From assembly GCA_050251635.1 (NCBI GenBank), contig JBFWML010000003.1:1-64000 (forward strand): DNA of 64,000 bases, in the 5' to 3' direction. This stretch comes from JBFWML01 sp050251635. Its GTDB lineage: Bacteria; Campylobacterota; Campylobacteria; Campylobacterales; SZUA-545. The stretch's first letter is position 1. Each line of letters opens with the position of its first letter. Position numbers and translations under genes: made by a program. Positions 59,433 through 64,000 of this stretch are shown in pieces. The notes under the pieces are model-generated. The model saw only the letters and a program-made list of their open reading frames with translations, searched no databases and was not told where the DNA came from.

Positions 59433-61166
59433 ATGGCAACCACTGATATCCACGAACAAACCTTCTCAAGCCTTCCAAAAGAGGACGTCGTTCTCGTCGG
59501 ATACGGAGATATCTACCACAGAGAACGCGAGTTCAGCATTGTCTTGTTTTTTGCACCCGTTGGCAAAACTGAACCGATCTATTCGAGCTTTGGCAATATA
59601 AAAACCCAGATCGCTTTTCCATTGGGCGGCATCTATTCCGGCGGTAGGTACACAGGGAGGAAATCGGAAAGCCAAGAGGTTGAAATTTCTTTTGAAATTC
59701 CAGAGACTGGCTTGGAGCATACCAAGGGTAGCGAAGATAAGGATATCTGGGATTCAGAACTTATTAAATCGTTATCTGCCGATTGTGATAACAGCCTGTT
59801 TAAGCCGCGTTCTGGGTTTAAAGCCCAACTATTTTCTATAGCACGCGATCGCAACTCCGGGAAGACTATCTACATTCCCCACTATGAAATCCTCCGCTAT
59901 TTCTATTGCCAGTCGCTCTCGATGACCCGTGCCCTTTTTCATGGCGAAATTGAGCAGCTTTATGAAACCTTTGACGAACCAGATGGGGATGGGGCAGCCA
60001 AGATCCATCTTCAGCCCTCCGCGAAAAGTACGGATGCGGTAGATATCTACCGGTTTGCCTTTGATGGGTTTGCCCGCAATCAATGGGATGAAGTCAGGCG
60101 ATCGTTGTCAGCGAACGCGGAAAAACGGCGAATAGAGCTCACCCAAAGAGGCTATAGCTACTCAGAAGGCCGAACATTCATTCAGGCGGGAATACCGGTA
60201 TCCGGTTTGGTTTCGATGCGTGTTAGGACCATCAACCTGAATGAGAATTCAATGCTCTTGTTGCAGATCCTTCAGGAGGACACTAGATATCCTTTTGAAA
60301 CCTTGGAGGTGTGGCGCACCTCCTATAAGGGCGGAGTCGTTCCCCCGGAAGCTGTTCTCAGACCAAAAGACCCCAAACAAGAACATCTGACGCACATAAT
60401 AACCGCCGATACGCCCAGCTCCGAGTATGCGCCGGTTGGCGTGATGGTTGACGGTGAGAAGACGGACAAGTCTAGGTTGGATCTTTTAGATAAAGAGGTC
60501 GTCTATAACACGCTCAAGCAGGATCGTCTATCGGATTTTGCGACGATTGCTCAGGAGACGGAGGAACAAGTCAATATCAGTCCGGCGGATGCGTCGTCGT
60601 CTGGAGAGCAGGGAACCGCAAAAGCCGATATCCAGCGCCCTGGTACCGTCAGAACTAGGATCGTCTATGGCGATAATGGCGAATTGCCGCCCCCGCCCCC
60701 TCCGCTATCGCTAAACAATTTCCGGTCGATGCTCTACGAGTGCAGCAATACCGGGGGGCTTAGTTACAGAGTGCTTGAGCTGGGCGAAGTGGCCAACTGT
60801 TCGCCGGACGGCAAGTTCCGCTCAAAGTCTTACCTTGGCAACACGAACCACCGGAGGCGATATCTGTTGGTTGAGGTGTCCTTAGGCGGCAGGGTTTGCT
60901 ACGCACTTGAGATCGAGCGGGATGCGACCAAGCTGTCAAGCCTAACCACCCTGCTTTTTGTACCAAGATCGGATGTGCGGGCTTCAGCGAGGACAATCAT
61001 GAAAGGTTTTGTTGAAAACCCACATGGGTCGTGGCCAACGAAGATTGTGAGTGAAAACACCAGACGGAGGGCAAGGATCAACCATGCTAGCCCGCCGTTA
61101 AACTCAAGCACAATTAGGGGCTGGGCACGGAGATTTCTAGGGGACGCAAAGGTAATTCTTTCCTAG
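59433..61166 (+). CDS. TnsE/TniE-like transposition protein
   Basis: A 577-residue protein encoded directly inside the transposon end. ATG 59433 overlaps the stop of the hybrid comM frame (TAATG); a TTG three codons earlier is also in frame. The IYIPHYEILRYFYCQSLSMTRAL stretch (short motif, about 145–165) and the C-terminal RRYLLVEVSLGGRVCYALEIERD (about 480–500) match my memory of TnsE-family patterns: a conserved IP-x-E-x3-R segment and the DNA-binding C-terminal domain. A Pro run (PPPPPP, about 435) joins the halves. In Tn7 TnsE steers insertion to replicating, conjugating DNA; in Tn6022 the like-placed protein has no proven role. It converges on tniQ with only 4 bases between, and no terminator. 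Confidence 0.6.
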   Translation: MATTDIHEQTFSSLPKEDVVLVGYGDIYHREREFSIVLFFAPVGKTEPIYSSFGNIKTQIAFPLGGIYSGGRYTGRKSESQEVEISFEIPETGLEHTKGSEDKDIWDSELIKSLSADCDNSLFKPRSGFKAQLFSIARDRNSGKTIYIPHYEILRYFYCQSLSMTRALFHGEIEQLYETFDEPDGDGAAKIHLQPSAKSTDAVDIYRFAFDGFARNQWDEVRRSLSANAEKRRIELTQRGYSYSEGRTFIQAGIPVSGLVSMRVRTINLNENSMLLLQILQEDTRYPFETLEVWRTSYKGGVVPPEAVLRPKDPKQEHLTHIITADTPSSEYAPVGVMVDGEKTDKSRLDLLDKEVVYNTLKQDRLSDFATIAQETEEQVNISPADASSSGEQGTAKADIQRPGTVRTRIVYGDNGELPPPPPPLSLNNFRSMLYECSNTGGLSYRVLELGEVANCSPDGKFRSKSYLGNTNHRRRYLLVEVSLGGRVCYALEIERDATKLSSLTTLLFVPRSDVRASARTIMKGFVENPHGSWPTKIVSENTRRRARINHASPPLNSSTIRGWARRFLGDAKVILS

Positions 61167-61170
61167 CCGT

Positions 61171-62169
61171 CTATATGTCCATGTTTTCTGCCCAGAAGAT
61201 ATTGCTATGCCCGTCTTTGTTCGCCTCGGAGGCGCTAATCCTGTTTTCTCTCAGAAATGAGTCAACGCTTTGGCGAGAAGCAAGGATATTAACTGCTGCG
61301 GAGTAGGCGTAGTAAAGGTCTTCTGCTGGGGCCAGCGTTTCGTAAAGGTGGGGGTTACCCGAATATACGGGTAGCTTCGCATGTTTGGCTTCATGATCGA
61401 GAACGCCTGCGCTTCGACCCCACAGATAGATGATTTTAACAATTTGGCGCAACCCTTTGAAGTAGTCAACCGAGAAAATCTTGCGCCCATCGAAATAAGC
61501 ACTTCCCCGTTCAAGAATTTCCATCAAGCACCTGATCGCCTCGATACCCCATGAGTCGGGCAGTACCGCAACGGCTGCTGCTTTTCTCAGATCGAACCCG
61601 CATTTGTAGCAATGACCAAAATCTCTTTCTTCGTGGATTTTGGAGAGCGTCAGCGGCGCCGAGCATTCCGGGCACCGGTCGAGCAAAAAGGTTTTATGGT
61701 CCGGGCAGGCCGTATAAAAAGAGAGCCGCCACCGTTTCCTGTAGTAGGGTTCGGGACCGGAGGCCAAACACTCCGGGCAAAATCTCAACCCACCCAAGCG
61801 CTTGATATGGCAGTAGTTTCCAAGTGAACGGATCAGAGGGGTATGGCCTTTCCCTGCCATGCTCGCATTCAGTTTTCCTTGATAGCTGCGGAGCGTAGAG
61901 CCATAGAGAATAGCCTCGTCAAGGCCGGATTTGAACGAAAGCCGTTCGAGGAGGGTATCAGGTGCCCAAAGGTCGAGATCGCGCTGCCAAATAATGTTTT
62001 TATTGTATTCCGGGAAGTGCATATTGGTGAATGAGGTTGTTCGCGTCTGGTGCTTTCTGGCAACACGCACCAGCCAAGAGCTTAGGAGTTCGTCGGGAAG
62101 GAGGGTCGGATGGGCGCGGAAGCGAGCGTCTTTGAGGTCCATAAACCTTGAAACATGACTGACTATCAC
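61171..62169 (-). CDS. tniQ: TniQ/TnsD-family target-site selector
   Basis: A 332-residue TniQ protein, short as in Tn5053/Tn6022-type elements compared with TnsD of Tn7 (about 500). The N terminus contains HPTLLPDELLSSWLVRVARKH. Zinc ligands are visible at C131/C134, C155/H158, C166/C169 and C187/C190, with the typical RFCPECL and YYRKRWRLSFYTACPDH spacing. It would recognise the attachment site in comM and pass the target to TnsC. GTG start in a GTGA overlap with tnsC. Confidence 0.9.
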   Translation of the reverse strand: MIVSHVSRFMDLKDARFRAHPTLLPDELLSSWLVRVARKHQTRTTSFTNMHFPEYNKNIIWQRDLDLWAPDTLLERLSFKSGLDEAILYGSTLRSYQGKLNASMAGKGHTPLIRSLGNYCHIKRLGGLRFCPECLASGPEPYYRKRWRLSFYTACPDHKTFLLDRCPECSAPLTLSKIHEERDFGHCYKCGFDLRKAAAVAVLPDSWGIEAIRCLMEILERGSAYFDGRKIFSVDYFKGLRQIVKIIYLWGRSAGVLDHEAKHAKLPVYSGNPHLYETLAPAEDLYYAYSAAVNILASRQSVDSFLRENRISASEANKDGHSNIFWAENMDI

Positions 62170-63071
62170 AATCCGGCAATTTCGGCGTGGCTTTTACGCA
62201 TTGAGGGCTTCACGAAGCCGCAGAGCTGGATCTCGTCTTTTGTGATTCGCTCTACACCGTTTTTAATGGCCAGTTCCGCCGCTTTGGTGACCAGCTCGAC
62301 TATTTCACCGATGTAGCCTTCTGCCTGATCGGCGATCGCAAGGGCAAGCTCTTTGGTTGTGCCTAAATTTGACGGTTTTTTCAGCGGCAGGGTCTTTTCG
62401 ATGCTGGCCAATAAAGAGAGAAAAGAGCGGTCCAGCTTCCATCTGGGAAGGAATACCGGTTTAAAGCGGTTGCTGATCTGGCTGTCGGTGTTGGTGGCGT
62501 GTAGCGCATCAGGGATGCCGGCAAGCACGATCGGGATCATCAGCTCGTTGCTCAGGTTCTTCAGGGCGTTCATAAAGACCTTTTGTTTCGGTACCGTTCC
62601 GCTGAGGATATTGTGGATTTCGTCCACGATCAGCATTCGGACGGAGCAGAGCGCAAAGTAGTGGTGGACCAGCTGCTCTTTTTTGGAGGTTTTGTCGGTG
62701 TTGCGGTAAGGAACGGCAAGCCTGTGGAGAATCTGGCTGTAAAAAGCGCTAAGGTCCGGCGACGGCGGAGCCTGCACGGACATCACCGGAATAATAGTTG
62801 CCTCTTCGCCTTCATAGGATGGGTTGAGCGATACGAACCGCGAGAGGATTGAAGTTTTGCCGTTGTTGGTTTCACCTACTAGCAAGGTGCCGGGCATTCG
62901 CGGTTTGCGCGGGTAGTCAAGAAGCTCCTTGAAGCTGTCGAGGATATCGACCGCGGTCGGGTAGCCAAACCATTTTTCGGTGCGCAGCGTATGCAGCCGG
63001 TCTTTGTCCGACATCGACAGAGCCAGCCGGGTTTCCGGCAAGAGATTGGACAGGTGTTCGGAGTCGCTCAC
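62166..63071 (-). CDS. tnsC: TnsC/TniB-family AAA regulator of transposition
   Basis: A 301-residue AAA+ ATPase with Walker A VGETNNGKTS (about 65–74) and Walker B MLIVDEIHN (about 146–154), then IPIVLAGIPDALHA as sensor region. The size and the NNGKTS motif are closer to TniB of Tn5053/Tn6022 than to Tn7 TnsC (555 residues). It bridges TniQ at the target with the transposase. GTG start overlaps the tnsB stop (GTGA), so the three genes tnsB–tnsC–tniQ form a tightly coupled operon. Confidence 0.92.
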   Translation of the reverse strand: MSDSEHLSNLLPETRLALSMSDKDRLHTLRTEKWFGYPTAVDILDSFKELLDYPRKPRMPGTLLVGETNNGKTSILSRFVSLNPSYEGEEATIIPVMSVQAPPSPDLSAFYSQILHRLAVPYRNTDKTSKKEQLVHHYFALCSVRMLIVDEIHNILSGTVPKQKVFMNALKNLSNELMIPIVLAGIPDALHATNTDSQISNRFKPVFLPRWKLDRSFLSLLASIEKTLPLKKPSNLGTTKELALAIADQAEGYIGEIVELVTKAAELAIKNGVERITKDEIQLCGFVKPSMRKSHAEIAGL

Positions 63072-64000
63072 TGCTTGCCTTTCTTGGCTTCAATTTCTTC
63101 AAACGGCTTCACATCCGAGAAGAGATCGTCAAGGGATGCCGACTTGGCTGTGATTGCTTTTTCGGATGAGTGGGACTGCTGCGGGAAGTCCTGATTGCGT
63201 TTGCGCTCCCTTGCTTCAACCGAAGCAATTTCACGCCGGACTCCTTTGGTTTTTGCGGCGGCCTCTTCACGGATCGCTTTCATCTTTTCCATGGCGGCGA
63301 AAATGTTTTGCTCGTCATCATCGGGTAGGTTCTTTTCTTCAAGGTAGCGCCTAGCAGCGCGAACATCCCAGATGGAGGCCGGAGGGTTGGACATATTGCG
63401 ATAGGGCACGGGGAAGTACTCGCGGATATCAGGATCGAAGAACCAGATAACGCTGATATCCCTCGGATCTCTTTTGAAGATGAACTTTCTGGGCCGACCC
63501 TTGTCATCCTTGGCCTTAATCCATCTTCTCAGGCTGTCGGCGTAGTAGCGGATATTGTCAAGGCTGACGCCGATGTGCTGGATGGTTCGTTCAGCTGTCG
63601 GGAGTAGGGATATTCTAAATCGATCTTCATCGGCAATCTTTTCGGGCAGCCCGCGACCGGGCCGCTCGTCATCGCCGAAAATACCCGCCTCGTATTTCTT
63701 TTCCGGCGTGGTCCTTATGCCCGAATGGACGGTTTTATGGTAAATGTTGACAAAGAATTCGGACAGCCACCGTTCGAGTTCGTGCAGAGTCATTACCGCA
63801 TATTTATCGGGCTTGTAGTCGCCGCGCATTTGTATGTTTGAAAAGGTGGTACCGGGCAGTGTGTGGACCTCCCGCATCGAGGTGCCAATCAGCCGTTCGA
63901 TATGCCCGCCAAACTGCGGTCTGGCTACCGGTCTCCAAGCTATGCCGATACCGTACTGTTCGCAAACCCGCTGGAGCTCAAGCCCCCTAAATTCTGCGGC
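63068..64000 (-). CDS. tnsB: TnsB/TniA-family DDE transposase (C-terminal part)
   Basis: The frame is open from the window edge, giving 310 visible residues. The final acidic residue of the DDE site is in PQFGGHIERLIGT (Glu at about visible residue 35), preceded by GIGIAWRPVARP; LPGTTFSN follows, as in TnsB/TniA. The later mu-transposase C-terminal beta-barrel (about 95–200) contains RKFIFKRDPRDISVIWFFDPD, then a charged tail (about 230–310) that in TnsB contacts TnsC. The two Asp residues and the DNA-binding domains lie outside the window. Confidence 0.9.
   Translation of the reverse strand, partial: AAEFRGLELQRVCEQYGIGIAWRPVARPQFGGHIERLIGTSMREVHTLPGTTFSNIQMRGDYKPDKYAVMTLHELERWLSEFFVNIYHKTVHSGIRTTPEKKYEAGIFGDDERPGRGLPEKIADEDRFRISLLPTAERTIQHIGVSLDNIRYYADSLRRWIKAKDDKGRPRKFIFKRDPRDISVIWFFDPDIREYFPVPYRNMSNPPASIWDVRAARRYLEEKNLPDDDEQNIFAAMEKMKAIREEAAAKTKGVRREIASVEARERKRNQDFPQQSHSSEKAITAKSASLDDLFSDVKPFEEIEAKKGKQ

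Larger units (their letters stand above)
59365..64000. mobile_element. Tn7-like transposon (Tn6022/AbaR-like) inserted in comM, one end and transposition genes
   Basis: The element begins with TGT (59365), as Tn7-family ends do. The five host bases before it (GCGGC, 59360–59364) would be one copy of a target duplication. The second copy and the other end are beyond the window. Genes inside are a TnsE/TniE-like gene reading inward, and on the opposite strand tnsB (partial), tnsC/TniB-like and a tniQ/tnsD-like target selector. comM is the known home site of Tn6022 and AbaR islands in Acinetobacter, and the insertion here is at an equivalent-looking place. tnsA and cargo are not visible. The GC content and codon usage of the element are lower than in the host region. 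Confidence 0.88.

Overview
The window is a chromosomal segment of a GC-rich, flagellated Gram-negative bacterium, most likely a member of the Campylobacterota (Epsilonproteobacteria). The main arguments are the order fliI–folE–tig–clpP–(GGDEF-like)–def–comM, which is typical of that phylum, a PglE-like aminotransferase of the bacillosamine (N-glycan) pathway, a Maf-type flagellin glycosyltransferase next to flgE, and sigma-54-like promoters in front of hook genes. I cannot name the genus. The host genes are densely packed, with many 1–30 base overlaps and frequent GTG/TTG starts.

Layout. 1–1841: end of a pglE-like gene, then a reverse-strand pair (unknown gene, mrp). 1896–8605: a forward operon with its own promoter and terminator. 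It encodes an exported rhodanese-type sulfurtransferase, a Tat-exported type II molybdopterin oxidoreductase (alpha, four-cluster Fe-S beta, and a gamma heme subunit fused to cytochrome c) and a small exported protein. 8561–11315: reverse-strand nadC–flhB–unknown. 11375–20986: a forward operon with a subtilisin/kexin-like protease, a free-standing propeptide-like protein and type II secretion genes (gspK, L, M, N, C, D, E and one I/J-like pseudopilin). 20983–25771: a CBS/PAS/GAF/GGDEF cyclase, slyD, and a STAS–STAS–CheX gene broken by a one-base frameshift. 25761–28085: a soluble FtsH-like AAA/M41 protease. 28166–28620: a tRNA cluster (Lys, Glu, Val, Asp) with a near-consensus promoter. 28638–33885: cinA-like gene, ppk2, an SDR-like protein and ileS. 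33924–44194: flagellar block (maf, two flgE-type genes, flgD, fliK). 44284–52889: a set of lipoproteins, a 1262-residue exported protein and an outer-membrane-barrel candidate, none of known function. 52886–59364: fliI, folE, tig, clpP, degenerate GGDEF, def and the first part of comM.

59365–64000 is the most interesting part. comM is interrupted in its Mg-chelatase/AAA region, at the GGG motif, by one end of a Tn7-like (Tn6022/AbaR-like) transposon. The end starts with TGT, carries three about 20-bp-spaced repeats that look like transposase-binding sites, and is followed by a TnsE/TniE-like gene reading inward. Convergent to that gene is a tightly coupled tnsB–tnsC–tniQ set (tnsB runs out of the window). 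The disrupted comM reading frame continues through the transposon end and stops in a TAATG that also starts the TnsE-like gene. Host transcription and translation could therefore feed expression of that gene. The cargo, the far end and any tnsA lie outside the window.

Functional calls rest on motifs, length, order and recall of protein families; no database search was run.
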